64,000 bases of DNA from CSP1-4 sp963777975 (GTDB lineage: Bacteria > Chloroflexota > Limnocylindria > Limnocylindrales > CSP1-4). Shown here piece by piece: positions 45,827 through 55,478 of this stretch. Under the pieces are notes generated by a model. The model was not told the DNA's origin. It saw only the letters and a program-made list of their open reading frames with translations, and did not search any database. Both the position numbers and the translations under genes were made by a program. Within the stretch, counting starts at the first letter, position 1; each line of letters begins with the position of its first letter. The DNA is taken from contig CAVZSO010000004.1 of the NCBI GenBank assembly GCA_963777975.1, positions 41,520 through 105,519 of the forward strand. The letters are read 5' to 3'.

Positions 45827-47284
45827 GTGAGCGCGGCAGCTGCCAAGGGCAAGGACCATGCCGACCGACGGCCCCGCTCCGGGCCACTGGCGGGGCTGCC
45901 CAAGGCCCTGCGTGACGAGGTCGGGCGGCTCGGTACGGCGGACATCATGGTCGGCATCCCGAGCTTCCGGAATGCGGCCACCATCGGGCATGTCGTGCGC
46001 GCTGCTCACGCGGGCCTGGTCCAGTACTTCCCCGACCTGCGGCCGGTCCTGGTCAACGCCGATGCCGGCTCACCTGACGGCACGCAGCGCGTCGTCGTCG
46101 AGACCGAGTCGCCCGACTACATCGCGTCGATCCTGCTCGTCCGGCCCCGCAACCGGCTCCGGCGCATCAGCCTGACCTATCCGGAGGTCGATGGCGTCGG
46201 CGGCAAGGGAGCGGCTCTCCGGACGCTCTTCCAGATCGCCCGAGCGCTGAAGGTCCAGGCGCTCGTCGTCGTCGACTCGGACCTGCGGTCCATCGGACCG
46301 GAGTGGATCGAGCTGCTGGCCGGCCCCATCCTCAAGGGCGGCTTCGACTACACGACCCCGCTCTATTCGCGTCACAAGTTCGACGGCACGATCACCAACA
46401 CGGTCACCTACCCGCTCACCCGGGCGCTCTACGGGCTGCGCATCCGCCAGCCGATCGGCGGCGACTTCGGCGTCAGCGGCGACCTCATCGAGCACTACCT
46501 GGCGCAGGACGACTGGACCCCGGATGTCAGCAAGTTCGGCATCGACATCTGGATGACGACGACCGCGGTCGCCGGCGGCTTCGCGGTCAGCCAGGCGCGG
46601 CTGGGCGCCAAGATCCACGACCCCAAGGATCCCGGCGCCGATCTCGGCCCGATGTTCAGCCAGGTCGTCGGGACGGCGCTGCGACTGACGGAGCGGCATG
46701 CCGATCGCTGGCTGGGGGTCAGCGGCTCGCGTGAGGTGCCCGCCTACGGCTTCGAGCGCATCGTCGATCCGGTGCCGCTCGACGTGAACGTCGGGCGCGT
46801 GCTGCGGGCGTTCGCGGATGGACCGGCTGGCCATGCCGACGCCTGGGCCGAGATCGGCACGCTGGTCGAGCCCGGGCGCCTGGCCGAGCTGGCGGCAGAA
46901 GCCGGCGCGGCTGGAGGATCGCCGGATCCGTCGGCCAGTCATTTCCGCTTTCCCGACGAGGCGTGGGCGCGCGTCGTCTACGGCAGCCTGCTTGCCCATC
47001 ACGAGCGTCGCATCGAGGTCGAGCGGCTTATCGAGGCCCTCGTGCCGATCTACTTCGGGCGCGTCGCCAGCCACATCCTCGAGACGGGCCCGCTCGACGA
47101 CGAGGCGGCCGAGGCCGTGGTCGAGCGCCAGGCGCGCGCGTACGAAGCCCTCAAGCCCGAATTCGTCGCCGCCTGGCGCGACCCGACCCATGAACGTCCG
47201 CCGACGGCCGACGGCCGGTCATCGACAGCCGATGGACGACCGGCCAAGCCGGTCAGGCGACCGACCAAGGCGGCCACGACGTGA
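45827..47284 (+). CDS. GT-A glycosyltransferase, possibly mannosylglycerate synthase-like (GT78)
   Basis: 485 residues. Sugar-nucleotide fold: IMVGIPSFRNAATIGHVVRA, VLVNADAGSPDGTQ, GVGGKGAALRTLFQIARALK and the metal motif VVVDSDLRSIGPEWIEL. Further on, FDYTTPLYSRHKFDGTITNT, IRQPIGGDFGVSGDLIEHYL and KFGIDIWMTTTAVAGGF recall the acceptor-binding core of GT78 mannosylglycerate synthase. The last 40 residues are a basic, Pro/Thr-rich tail. GGAG lies eight bases before GTG 45827. It overlaps the GpgS-fusion gene by four bases, which supports a glycerate-linked sugar product. Confidence 0.78.
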   Translation: MSAAAAKGKDHADRRPRSGPLAGLPKALRDEVGRLGTADIMVGIPSFRNAATIGHVVRAAHAGLVQYFPDLRPVLVNADAGSPDGTQRVVVETESPDYIASILLVRPRNRLRRISLTYPEVDGVGGKGAALRTLFQIARALKVQALVVVDSDLRSIGPEWIELLAGPILKGGFDYTTPLYSRHKFDGTITNTVTYPLTRALYGLRIRQPIGGDFGVSGDLIEHYLAQDDWTPDVSKFGIDIWMTTTAVAGGFAVSQARLGAKIHDPKDPGADLGPMFSQVVGTALRLTERHADRWLGVSGSREVPAYGFERIVDPVPLDVNVGRVLRAFADGPAGHADAWAEIGTLVEPGRLAELAAEAGAAGGSPDPSASHFRFPDEAWARVVYGSLLAHHERRIEVERLIEALVPIYFGRVASHILETGPLDDEAAEAVVERQARAYEALKPEFVAAWRDPTHERPPTADGRSSTADGRPAKPVRRPTKAATT

Positions 47285-49272
47285 GCCGGAGCCGGGGCGG
47301 GCTGCCCACCCGCATCCTGCTGCCGCTCGCCAATCCGCGCACGGCCGCCGACCTCGTTCGCATCGCTGCCGCGCTCATGGAGCATGGCGGAGTGCTCACG
47401 GCGCTGGGCATCGTCGAGGTGGCGGAGGGATCGCCGCTCTCCGAGGGTGCGACGCGCGCTCGTCAGGCACGGCGCCTGCTGCAACGGGTGCTGGAGTTCG
47501 CGCCGGACGACATCGAGCTGCGGACGACCGTGCGCATCGGCCGACGGGCGGCGGAGGGCATCCTCGAGGCCGCGACCGAGGAGGAGGCCGACCTCATCCT
47601 CTTCGGCTGGGGTGGACCCGCGCCCGCACCCGGTCGGAAAGGCGCACGGACGAGGACGGTCGACGCCGTCTTCAGCCCGACCATCGACGAGGTCGTCCGC
47701 GAGGCGCCATGCGACATCGCGGTCGTCAAGCAACGCGGCGTCACCGACATCCGCCGGATCCTGGTGCCCGTGCGCGGCGGCCCGCACGCCGAGCTGGCCC
47801 TGCGATTCGCCGACGCCCTGGGCCGCGGTCTGGGCGCGGAGGTCGAAGCCGTCCATGTCGTCCCGCCGGGCATCGATCCGGTCGTCCGCTCCCAGACCGA
47901 GCGGGCACTGGCCGCCTTCGTCCGCCTGCACTCGCGCGGGCGCGCGAAGCCATCCCTGGTCGAGGGCAGCAGCGTCGCCCCGACGCTCATCGACGAGGCG
48001 GATCGAGCCGGGCTCGTGGTCATGGGTGCCACGGCCCTGCCCGCCGGCCCCGGTGCCCTGGCGCTGCCGCCCGAGAGCGGCCTCTTCGGCGCCCTGCCGG
48101 AAGCGATCGTCCAGCAGGCGCGACCGACCGTCATCGTGGTCAAGACCCGGGAGGCCCCATCCCGCGCGGTCTTCGATCGGCGCGCCGCGCAGGCCGAGAC
48201 GCTCGAGGCCGCCGAGCGTGCGGCGACCGCCGCCGACAGCGTCCCGGCGCGGGTCGATCGGTGGTTCGCAGAGTCGAACTTCTCGCACCAGGAGTTCTCC
48301 GACATCGGGCGGCTGGCCGCGCTCAAGGAGCGCCAGGGTCTGACCATCAGCCTCGTCCTGCCGACGCTCGATGAAGCGGCCACCATCGGTCCCATCGTGC
48401 GACGCGCGCGCCGGGAGCTCATGGAGCGCAACGGCCTCGTCGACGAGCTGGTCGTGATCGACTCGGCGTCGACCGATGAGACCATGCATATCGCGACCGA
48501 GGAAGGTGCCCGGGTCGTCCTGCACGCCGACGTGCTGCCGGCCTACGGCACCTTTCGGGGCAAGGGCGAGGCGCTCTGGAAGAGCCTCTACGCGACCAGC
48601 GGCGATCTCATCGCCTGGTGCGACACCGACATCCGCGACTGGCATCCGCGCTTCGTGTACGGGACGCTCGGCCCGCTCCTGGCCGAGACGCGCCTGGGCT
48701 ACGTCAAGGGCTACTACGAGCGTCCGATCGTCCAGGGTGGCGTGCTCAAGGAAGGCGGCGGCGGCCGCGTCACGGAGCTCGTCGCGCGGCCGTTGATCAA
48801 CCTCTTCTACCCCGAGCTGTCGGGCTTCATCCAGCCCCTCTCCGGTGAGTACGCGGGCCGCCGATCCCTGCTGGAATCGATCCCCTTCTTCACCGGCTAC
48901 GCCGTCGAGATCGGACATCTCATCGACATCGCCGAGCGCGTCGGGCTCGATGGCATCGGCCAGGTCGACCTGGACGTCCGCGTCCACCGCAACCAGGAGC
49001 TCGAGGGCCTCTCGCGGATGAGCTTCGTCATCCTGCAGGCGGCCATGAAGCGCCTGGAGGAACGGCATCGCGCACGGCTGTTCGCCGAGATCGGCTCGAC
49101 CATGAAGCTGCCGCGCTCGTCGCCGGGCCGCCTCTCGCTGGACGTCTACGAGATCGCCGACCAGGAGCGCCCACCGATGATCCGCATCCCGGAGTACGCC
49201 GAGCGGCGCGCCGAGGCGAGCGGCGGAGCCGCCGAGGTCGGTACCGAAGACGCCTTCGGCCCCGACGCCTGA
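47281..49272 (+). CDS. gpgS: Two universal stress domains fused to a glucosyl-3-phosphoglycerate synthase-type GT81
   Basis: 663 residues. Residues 10-150 and 158-290 look like tandem Usp domains (TRILLPLANPRTAADLVRIA, EEEADLILFGWGG; ILVPVRGGPHAELALRFADA, AGLVVMGATALPAGPG). A linker leads to a GpgS-like catalytic region: ISLVLPTLDEAATIGPIVRR, DELVVIDSASTDETM, WCDTDIRDWHPRFVYG (metal site), GYVKGYYERPI and GGGRVTELVARPLINLFYPE. GpgS joins glucose from UDP-glucose to 3-phosphoglycerate. Stand-alone GpgS is about 320 residues, so the Usp pair is an added, possibly ATP-sensing, regulatory part. Confidence 0.87.
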   Translation: MSRSRGGLPTRILLPLANPRTAADLVRIAAALMEHGGVLTALGIVEVAEGSPLSEGATRARQARRLLQRVLEFAPDDIELRTTVRIGRRAAEGILEAATEEEADLILFGWGGPAPAPGRKGARTRTVDAVFSPTIDEVVREAPCDIAVVKQRGVTDIRRILVPVRGGPHAELALRFADALGRGLGAEVEAVHVVPPGIDPVVRSQTERALAAFVRLHSRGRAKPSLVEGSSVAPTLIDEADRAGLVVMGATALPAGPGALALPPESGLFGALPEAIVQQARPTVIVVKTREAPSRAVFDRRAAQAETLEAAERAATAADSVPARVDRWFAESNFSHQEFSDIGRLAALKERQGLTISLVLPTLDEAATIGPIVRRARRELMERNGLVDELVVIDSASTDETMHIATEEGARVVLHADVLPAYGTFRGKGEALWKSLYATSGDLIAWCDTDIRDWHPRFVYGTLGPLLAETRLGYVKGYYERPIVQGGVLKEGGGGRVTELVARPLINLFYPELSGFIQPLSGEYAGRRSLLESIPFFTGYAVEIGHLIDIAERVGLDGIGQVDLDVRVHRNQELEGLSRMSFVILQAAMKRLEERHRARLFAEIGSTMKLPRSSPGRLSLDVYEIADQERPPMIRIPEYAERRAEASGGAAEVGTEDAFGPDA

Positions 49273-49293
49273 GCCGAAGCCTGAGACTGGCCG

Positions 49294-50496
49294 ATGCTCG
49301 AGCGTGATCCAGGGTCGCGCGATGGCCCTCGGGCGCTGACCGTCCTCGTGGCGCCCGACTCGTTCAAAGGCTCGCTCACGAGCGTGGCCGTCGCCCGCGC
49401 CCTGGCCGACGGCTGGCTGCGAGCCAGGCCCGGCGACGCCATCCTCCTGGCCCCGTTGGCGGACGGTGGCGAGGGCACCATCGACGCCATCGCGGCCAGC
49501 GGCGGCTGGCAGACGCTTCCCGCGCACGCGCGCGATCCCCTCGGGCATCCGGTCGACGCACGATTCCTGCGCGACCGGACCGCGGCGTCGTGGAGCTGGC
49601 GGAGGCGTCCGGCCTTTCCCGGGTGCCGGCCGACCAACGGGACGCGCTGTCCGCCTCGACCTTCGGCACCGGCCTCGTCCTGGCGGCGGCCATCGGGCTC
49701 GGAGTCCGGCACATCGTCCTCGGCGTCGGCGGCTCGGCCACGACCGACGGCGGCTCGGGGCTCCTGCTGGCGCTCGGCGCGCGGTTCCTCGACGCGGCCG
49801 GAGATGAGGTGCCGGCGGGCGGCGGCGGGCTGGCCGACCTGGCTCGCGTCGAGCTCGACGAGCTGTCGGAGGTCCTCGCGCGAGGTCGACCTCGTGATCG
49901 CCTCGGACGTGACCAATCCATTGCTCGGCGACGAGGGCGCCGCCGCGACCTACGGCCCACAGAAGGGGGCGACGGCCGCCGACGTCGCCTGGCTCGACGC
50001 CAACCTGGCCCACTACGCCGACCTCCTCGAGGCCGCCACCGAGACGTCGGTTCGTGACCGACCGGGCGCGGGGGCGGCGGGCGGCACGACCTTCGGCTTG
50101 CTGGCGATCGCATCGCACTTCCGGTCGCTGGAGGTGCGTCCGGGGATCGACATGATCATGGAGCTGACCGGCTTCGATGCGGCGCTGGCGGACGCGGACA
50201 TCGTGCTGACCGGCGAGGGCCGCATCGATCGGCAGACCGCGTTCGGCAAGACCGCCCTCGGGGTGGCGCGGCGCGCATACCAGGCCGGGGTCCCGTGCAT
50301 CGCCTTCGGCGGCGGCGTCGAGCCCGAAGGGGCTGCGGCGCTGCTCGAGCTTGGGGCGATCGCGGTGCCGGTGGTCGACGCCCCCATCTCGCTGGAGGCC
50401 GCGATGGCGGCCGGTGCCGCACCCATCGAACGCGCCGCGGAACGCGCGGCCAGGTTGGTGTCGATGGCCGCCGCGACGCCCGAGCTCAGGTCGTGA
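49294..50496 (+). CDS. Glycerate kinase (GlxK/GarK family), two frameshifts
   Basis: About 400 residues when repaired. VLVAPDSFKGSLTSVAVARA and LAPLADGGEGTIDAI mark the N-terminus. The frame changes near 49585 (GLSRVPADQRDALSASTFGT, HIVLGVGGSATTDGGSGLLL) and returns near 49885 (DLVIASDVTNPLLGDEGAAA, YGPQKGATAADVAWLD, LTGEGRIDRQTAFGKTALGV). All family blocks are present, so I read it as one intact gene with two assembly errors. It phosphorylates glycerate to 2- or 3-phosphoglycerate, the acceptor side of the GpgS reaction, or recovers glycerate from glucosylglycerate. Confidence 0.87.
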   Translation: MLERDPGSRDGPRALTVLVAPDSFKGSLTSVAVARALADGWLRARPGDAILLAPLADGGEGTIDAIAASGGWQTLPAHARDPLGHPVDARFLRDRTAASWSWRRRPAFPGCRPTNGTRCPPRPSAPASSWRRPSGSESGTSSSASAARPRPTAARGSCWRSARGSSTRPEMRCRRAAAGWPTWLASSSTSCRRSSREVDLVIASDVTNPLLGDEGAAATYGPQKGATAADVAWLDANLAHYADLLEAATETSVRDRPGAGAAGGTTFGLLAIASHFRSLEVRPGIDMIMELTGFDAALADADIVLTGEGRIDRQTAFGKTALGVARRAYQAGVPCIAFGGGVEPEGAAALLELGAIAVPVVDAPISLEAAMAAGAAPIERAAERAARLVSMAAATPELRS

Positions 50497-51338
50497 CGAC
50501 ACCACCGACCCGAGCCAAGGCGCCGCCGCGTCGCCGGCCGACGAAACGCAAGCGCGCCAAGCCCGACCCGATCAAGGCCTGGGTCCGCCGGCTTGATCGG
50601 ACCCGCCCGGCGCTCGTCGACGACGTCCTGGACGGCCTGGCATCGATCTATGGACGCGAGGCGTGGCAGCGCCGACTGGACCCGACCAGCGAGCTGATCC
50701 TGACCATCCTGACCCAGAACACGGCCGACGTGAACGCGGAGAAGGCCTTCGAGGCGCTGCGCCTGGCATACCCGTCGGGACTGCCCGCCGAGCGGCACCG
50801 GCCCGGGCAGGGCTGGGGTGGCGCCGGCCTGTCGGATGGCTCGCCCCCGGACTGGATGGCGGTCGAGTCGGCGCCGCTGCCCGAGCTCATCGACGTCATC
50901 CGGCCGGGCGGGCTCGGTCCGCAGAAGGCGCCGCGCATCCAGGCCACCCTGCGCACGATCCGCGAGGCGCGCGGCGACCACTCGCTCGAGTTCCTGGGCG
51001 AGATGCCGGCGCTCGAGGCACGCGACTGGCTGACCGCCATCGACGGCATCGGCAAGAAGACGGCCTCGGTCCTGCTCCTCTTCAGCTTCGGTCAGCCGCT
51101 CATGCCGGTCGACCGCCATGTGGATCGCGTCTCGCACCGGATCGGCCTCATCCCTGCCAAGGCGACGGCGGACCAGGCGCACGACTACTACCTGGCGATG
51201 CTCCGACCCGAGCAGGCCTACGAGGCGCACGTCAACCTGATCCATCACGGCCGGGCCATGTGCCACCCTCGCAACCCCGAGTGCGCCGCCTGCCCGGTCC
51301 GCGCCCGCTGCCGCTACGTGGACCCGAAGGCGCCCTGA
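50493..51338 (+). CDS. nth: Endonuclease III-like base excision repair glycosylase
   Basis: 281 residues from GTG 50493, overlapping the kinase stop codon. The first 35 residues are basic. LILTILTQNTADVNAEKAFE resembles the Nth N-terminus. The helix-hairpin-helix AIDGIGKKTASVLLLFSFGQ is followed by the catalytic-aspartate segment MPVDRHVDRVSHRIGL, and the 4Fe-4S motif C-x6-C-x2-C-x5-C ends the protein (CHPRNPECAACPVRARC). The Lys in IGKKTA matches the bifunctional AP-lyase position. A 30-residue insert (HRPGQGWGGAGLSDGSPPDW) after the first helices is unusual. Confidence 0.9.
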   Translation: MTTPPTRAKAPPRRRPTKRKRAKPDPIKAWVRRLDRTRPALVDDVLDGLASIYGREAWQRRLDPTSELILTILTQNTADVNAEKAFEALRLAYPSGLPAERHRPGQGWGGAGLSDGSPPDWMAVESAPLPELIDVIRPGGLGPQKAPRIQATLRTIREARGDHSLEFLGEMPALEARDWLTAIDGIGKKTASVLLLFSFGQPLMPVDRHVDRVSHRIGLIPAKATADQAHDYYLAMLRPEQAYEAHVNLIHHGRAMCHPRNPECAACPVRARCRYVDPKAP

Positions 51339-51367
51339 CCCTCGGCGTTCCGGCGCCATCCCGCTGC

Positions 51368-51373
51368 TATCCT
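51368..51373 (+). promoter_or_regulatory. Extended -10 TGC-TATCCT of the response regulator gene, leaderless
   Basis: TATCCT preceded by TGC ends seven bases before GTG 51381. Confidence 0.5.
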
Positions 51374-51380
51374 GCCGAGC

Positions 51381-52085
51381 GTGACGATGGCGCCGCCCCT
51401 GCCGCGCATCCTGCTCGTCGACGACGACCCGAACCTGCTCGTCTTCCTCTCCGACGAGCTCAAGTCCGACGGCTTCAGCGTGACGACGGCGCGCGATGGG
51501 CTGGAAGCGCTGCGACGGCTGGAGGCCCAGTGGCCGGACCTGATGGTCGTGGACATGATGATGCCCCGCATGGACGGCCTGACGCTCGCCCGCCAGGTCA
51601 AGCAGCGGGCGGACCTGCCGATCATCGTGCTCAGCGCGGTGGACGACTTCGATGCCAAGGCGGAGGCCCTCGAGGAGCTCGCCGAGGACTACATCGTCAA
51701 GCCGTTCCACTACCCGGAGCTGCGAGCACGGATCAACCGGGTCCTGCGACGGGTCGGTGACCGTGTGCCGGCCGGCCGGGTCCAGCTCGACCCCGAGCTC
51801 ATCCTCGACCTCCAGCGTCGGCGCCTGATCCGGGACGGCGAGGAGTTCCGACTGACCCCGGTCGAGTCCCGCCTCCTCTATGCCCTGGCCGCGAACATCG
51901 GACAGACGGTGCCGACCGAGACGCTGCTGACACGCGGCTGGTCGGAGACGGAGGCGCCCGACGCGAGCTACGTCTGGGTCACCATGCGACGGTTGCGCCA
52001 GAAGCTCGAGCGCGACCCGGACCATCCGGTCTACCTCAAGACCCTCCGTGGGGTCGGCTACCGGCTCGATCGACAGAGCGCCTGA
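51381..52085 (+). CDS. OmpR/PhoB-family response regulator
   Basis: 234 residues. Receiver domain: ILLVDDDPNLLVFLSDELKS, phospho-acceptor Asp in LMVVDMMMPRMDG, Thr/Ser-type residue in IIVLSAVDD and Lys in YIVKPFHYPEL. Linker, then a winged-helix output domain (FRLTPVESRLLYALAANIGQ, YVWVTMRRLRQKLE, HPVYLKTLRGVGYRLD). It should bind promoter DNA after phosphorylation by the sensor kinase encoded 21 bp downstream. Target genes unknown. GTG 51381 is leaderless. Confidence 0.93.
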   Translation: MTMAPPLPRILLVDDDPNLLVFLSDELKSDGFSVTTARDGLEALRRLEAQWPDLMVVDMMMPRMDGLTLARQVKQRADLPIIVLSAVDDFDAKAEALEELAEDYIVKPFHYPELRARINRVLRRVGDRVPAGRVQLDPELILDLQRRRLIRDGEEFRLTPVESRLLYALAANIGQTVPTETLLTRGWSETEAPDASYVWVTMRRLRQKLERDPDHPVYLKTLRGVGYRLDRQSA

Positions 52086-52106
52086 GACCGGGACACCGCA
52101 CGACCG

Positions 52107-53857
52107 ATGCGATCCCTCTCGCTCCAGAACCGCCTGCTCCTGGCCCTGGTCGCGGCCGGCGTCGTGCCGGTCATCGTCTTCGCGACCGTCGCCTTCCTCC
52201 TGGCCGGCGGCGCGGTCGCCTCGCGACAGGCGACCGACCTGGCCTCGCTGACACGCCTCGCCGCGTCACAGGTCGGCGGGGCGCCACTCGATGGGTCGAC
52301 GGCCGGGCGGCTCGATGCCCTGACGGACCGGACCGCGACCCTCTTCTCGAAGGCCGGCCAGGTCCTCGCCTCGAGCGACCGATCCGACCCGGTGCCTCCG
52401 CCACCGTCGGGCCTGACCGCCGGCGCGGCTCCGACGACGAGGACCGCGGGCGGCCAGGTCATCGCCTATGCGGCCCTGCCGAGCGGGGTCGGGATCCTCG
52501 CCCTGAGCGAGACGGCCGGTGGCCTGCCGGAGCTGGCCGCTCCGTTCCTTGCCAGCATGGCCATCGCGGTCGTCCTGGCCGTCGGGCTGGGGCTGGTGCT
52601 CTCGCGCACGCTGGTCGCACCCCTGACGCGGATGACGGTGACGCTCGACCGACTCCAGGCCGGCGATCTCTCGGCGCGGCTGCAGGTCGACGGCGACGAC
52701 GAGGTCTCGCGCCTGGCCGCCAGCCACAACCGGTTGGCCGACGCGCTGGCGGCCCGCAACCGCTCGCTGGCTCGTGTCTCGCACGCGGTGGCGATGCTCT
52801 CCCCGCGCGAGGGCGTCGCCCGACTCGTGGCCACCGCCGAGCAGGCGGCCTCCGAGGCCTTCGGGTTCACCGCCGTCCAGGTCCGCCTCTATGGATCCGA
52901 GGGACCCGATGCCGAGGAACGCGCCGCCCTGGCCGAGCCGCCCGAGCGGGTGCCGGGCGAGGCGTTCGAGGTCTCGACGCCGCTGGCCATCGGCGATGAC
53001 CGGGTCGGACGCCTGGTCGCGACGCAGGTCCCGACGCGCGAGTGGGGCGAAGCCGACGCCGACCTGTTGCGCATCTTCGGTGTCCAGCTGGCGGCGGCCA
53101 TCCGGACGGCCGAGCTGTTCGGCGAGGTCGAGAGCCTGGCCGAGCTCAAGCAGGAGTTCCTGCGCGGCGTCAGCCACAACCTCCAGACGCCCCTGACGTC
53201 CATCCGCGGCTTCGCGACCCAGCTCGCGGAACAGGACCCCGATCCGCGCCTGGGCATCATCGTCGAGCAGGCCGATCGGCTCTCTCGCCTCGTGGCGCAG
53301 CTGCTGACGGTCTCGAAGCTGGAGGCAGGGACGCTCCAGCCGGAGATCGACGTCTTCCCGCTGGGGCCGCTCGTGCAGCGCGTGTGGGAGAGCCTCGGGC
53401 GGAGCGGGCAGCCCGTTCGACCTGCGCGATGCGGCGGCCGGCTGGCTGGCGGCCGCCGACCGCGACTGGGTCGAGCAGATCGTCTGGGCGCTGCTCGACA
53501 ATGCCCTCAAGTACGGCGGTCCGGGCGCGATCGAGGTCGGCATCGACCTCATCGCGGACCATCCCGACATCGACGCCGACGGCACGACCGGCGTCACATC
53601 TCGAGCGGGAACACGGTTGGCGGCGACCATCCGCGACCATGGACCCGGCATCGCCGCAGGACCAACGGGAGCGCGTCTTCGAGCGGTTCACCCGACTCCA
53701 GTCCGGCGGCGGCGACGGCACCGGGCTCGGCCTGAGCGTCGCCCGCGGCTTGGCCGTTGGCACCGGCGGCGACCTCGAGGTGGTCGATGCTCCGGATGGC
53801 GGTCCGGGCGCTGCATTCGTCCTTGCCTTGCAAGCTGAACGGATCGAGGAAGCCTGA
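52107..53857 (+). CDS. Sensor histidine kinase with HAMP and GAF-like domains, two frameshifts
   Basis: About 583 residues when repaired. Helix 1 (LLLALVAAGVVPVIVFATVA), an outer domain of about 110 residues, helix 2 (MAIAVVLAVGLGLVLSRTLV), HAMP (TRMTVTLDRLQAGDLSARLQ), a GAF-like segment (VARLVATAEQAASEAFGFTA), then the phospho-acceptor box FLRGVSHNLQTPLTSIRGFA. The frame changes near 53413 (DWVEQIVWALLDNALKYGG, the N-box) and near 53655 (ERVFERFTRLQSGGGDGTG, LGLSVARGLA, the G2 region), ending at 53857. DHGPGIA gives the G1 box. Partner of the response regulator just upstream; signal unknown. Confidence 0.88.
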
Positions 53858-53914
53858 CCCGACCCCGTCGCTGGTGTCGCCCGTCACCGTTCTGAACACA
53901 ACGGCCGTGCCCGA

Positions 53915-53994
53915 CCGGTACCTCCGTACGGCTTGTCGCTCGACGCGCCCGGGACCATCGTCGGCCCTTGCGTAAGGCCACGAGCAAGGTGGCC
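53915..53994 (+). promoter_or_regulatory. Leader element upstream of the first TadE gene
   Basis: GGTACCTCCGTACGGCTTGT at 53917-53936 recurs with two changes at 59400-59419. GTAAGGCCACGAGCAAGG at 53972-53989 recurs as GTAAGGTTGCGAGCAAGG at 56685-56702. Here GGCCAC (53976-53981) can pair with GTGGCC (53989-53994) around a seven-base loop. AGG of the second block lies 76 bp before the TadE ATG. Function unknown; a promoter/operator plus RNA leader is possible. Confidence 0.5.
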
Positions 53995-54050
53995 AGCCAA
54001 GCATCAGGTCAGGTCGGCGCACCAGCGTCGACAGACGTCTCGGGAGTCCG

Positions 54051-54960
54051 ATGCGCAAGCTGCTCAACCGCTACCGCCGCCACGTCGATCGAGCCTCGCA
54101 TGGCCAGGCCCTGGCCGAGTTCGCCCTCATCGCCGTCGTCCTGCTGGTGCTCTTCGGCACGGCCCTCGACCTCGGTCGGGTGTTCTATGCCGACATCACC
54201 ATCGAGAACGCGGCCCGCGCCGGCGCCCTCCAGGCGTCCAAGACGCCGAAGTCGTTCCAGAACGCCGGCTGCGACTACGCGACCAACAAGATCGGCTGCG
54301 CGACGATCAACGAGTCGCGCGGCTCCTTCGTGGTCATCGGACCGGCAACGACATCGCCTCGCGGTGCGAGAACATGGCCGGCACGCTCGTCGCCTGTAAC
54401 GCCATCCCGCAGCCGGACACCCGCTCGCGCGTGACGGTCTCGACGACCTTCGACCTCCTGACGCCCATCCTCGCCGTCTTCTTCGGCGGCCAGACCATCG
54501 ACATGGACGCGACCGTCGCCTCCGACCAGGAGTCGCTGCCGCCGGGCGCCAATGGCCACGGCGACCCCGATCCCGACACCGACCGGCGGCACGCCTGGCC
54601 CGACGGCCACGGCGACCGCCACGGCGACGCGACCGCCACGGCGACCAGGGCCCGACCCCGACGGCGACCGCGACCTCGACCGGTCCGACCCCGGTCCCCA
54701 CCCAGACGCCGTTCTGCCCGATCAATGAGGCCATCGCGCCCAACCTGATCGTCGGCATCGCCGGCGGCGCGGAGACGGTCGGCGAAGGCCGCGTCAGGAG
54801 TGGACGATCAACGCCGGCTTCACGGGCAACTTCAACCCGACCAACGGCTCGACCAACAAGCTCATCACCAAGCAGTGGGGCAACGCCGCCAAGACCCAGG
54901 CGCTGCGTGCCGGGCGCCTGCTACCCCCTGACCCAGCAGGTCTGGGTGGACCACACATGA
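54051..54960 (+). CDS. TadE-type pilus protein with a Thr/Pro-rich stalk, several frameshifts
   Basis: ATG 54051 begins RYRRHVDRASHGQALAEFAL, the TadE signature followed by one membrane helix (AVVLLVLFGTALDLGRVFYA) and ENAARAGALQASKTPKSFQN. Later frames give FDLLTPILAVFFGGQTIDMD, then a stalk of repeated A-T and P-T pairs, then EAIAPNLIVGIAGGAETVGE, QEWTINAGFTGNFNPTNGST and YPLTQQVWVDHT with a stop at 54960. Frame changes lie near 54345, 54560, 54640, 54790 and 54915. TadE proteins are prepilin-like minor pilins that are secreted and processed with Flp pili. The number of indels points to sequencing error in repeats, though decay cannot be excluded. Confidence 0.75.
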
Positions 54961-55437
54961 TCGGGAGCCGACTCGTGACCCTCATCCATCGCCACGCGCG
55001 ACCCGGCGGCCCCGTCGAGCGCGGCCAGTCGCTGGTCGAGTTCGCCCTCGTGCTGCCCGTCTTCATGCTCCTCGTCTTCGGCATCCTCGACGGCGGCCGG
55101 GCGATCCTGGCCTACAACGAGGTCTCGCAATCGACCCGCAACGTCGCCCGCGTGGCCAGCGTCAGCTGCTTCGACACCGCGACGCGCTGCTCGACGGCGA
55201 GCGGGACGCCGATCGGCAACGCGATGGCCGGCCAGATCGGCACAAGCGGTCCCATCACCTGGACCGTCACCTGCATCGATCCCGACACCGAACGCGACCG
55301 CCACGAACTGCACGGCTGGCGACATCATCCGCGTGCGCGCGGACGCCAGCGTCACGTTGGTCACCCCAGTCATCGCCCAGGCGCTGGGCGGCACGGTCGC
55401 GGTCGACGCGATCAGTGAAGCGACGGTCATCCAATGA
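54957..55437 (+). CDS. TadE-type pilus protein, one frameshift
   Basis: About 160 residues. After a basic start comes VERGQSLVEFALVLPVFMLL and VFGILDGGRAILAYNEVSQS, the TadE helix and conserved Glu. SCFDTATRCSTASGTPIGNA suggests an outer disulfide. The frame changes near 55300, then DIIRVRADASVTLVTPVIAQ, ALGGTVAVDAISEATVIQ and the stop at 55437. ATG 54957 overlaps the preceding stop (ATGA), so the genes are coupled. It is shorter than its neighbour and has no stalk. Confidence 0.8.
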
Positions 55438-55478
55438 GTGGCCGCGCCATCCAGTCGAACGGAAGGGAAGTTCGAGTC

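Noticed and set aside
47050..50505. A 1151-codon minus-strand frame opposite the GpgS fusion and glycerate kinase
   Set aside because: Antisense shadow of clearly homologous plus-strand genes, with no recognisable motif.
53915..54050. A known c-di-GMP riboswitch upstream of the pilus genes
   Set aside because: The conserved core elements of the c-di-GMP-I class are not present in any of the three leaders; only a novel shared element remains.
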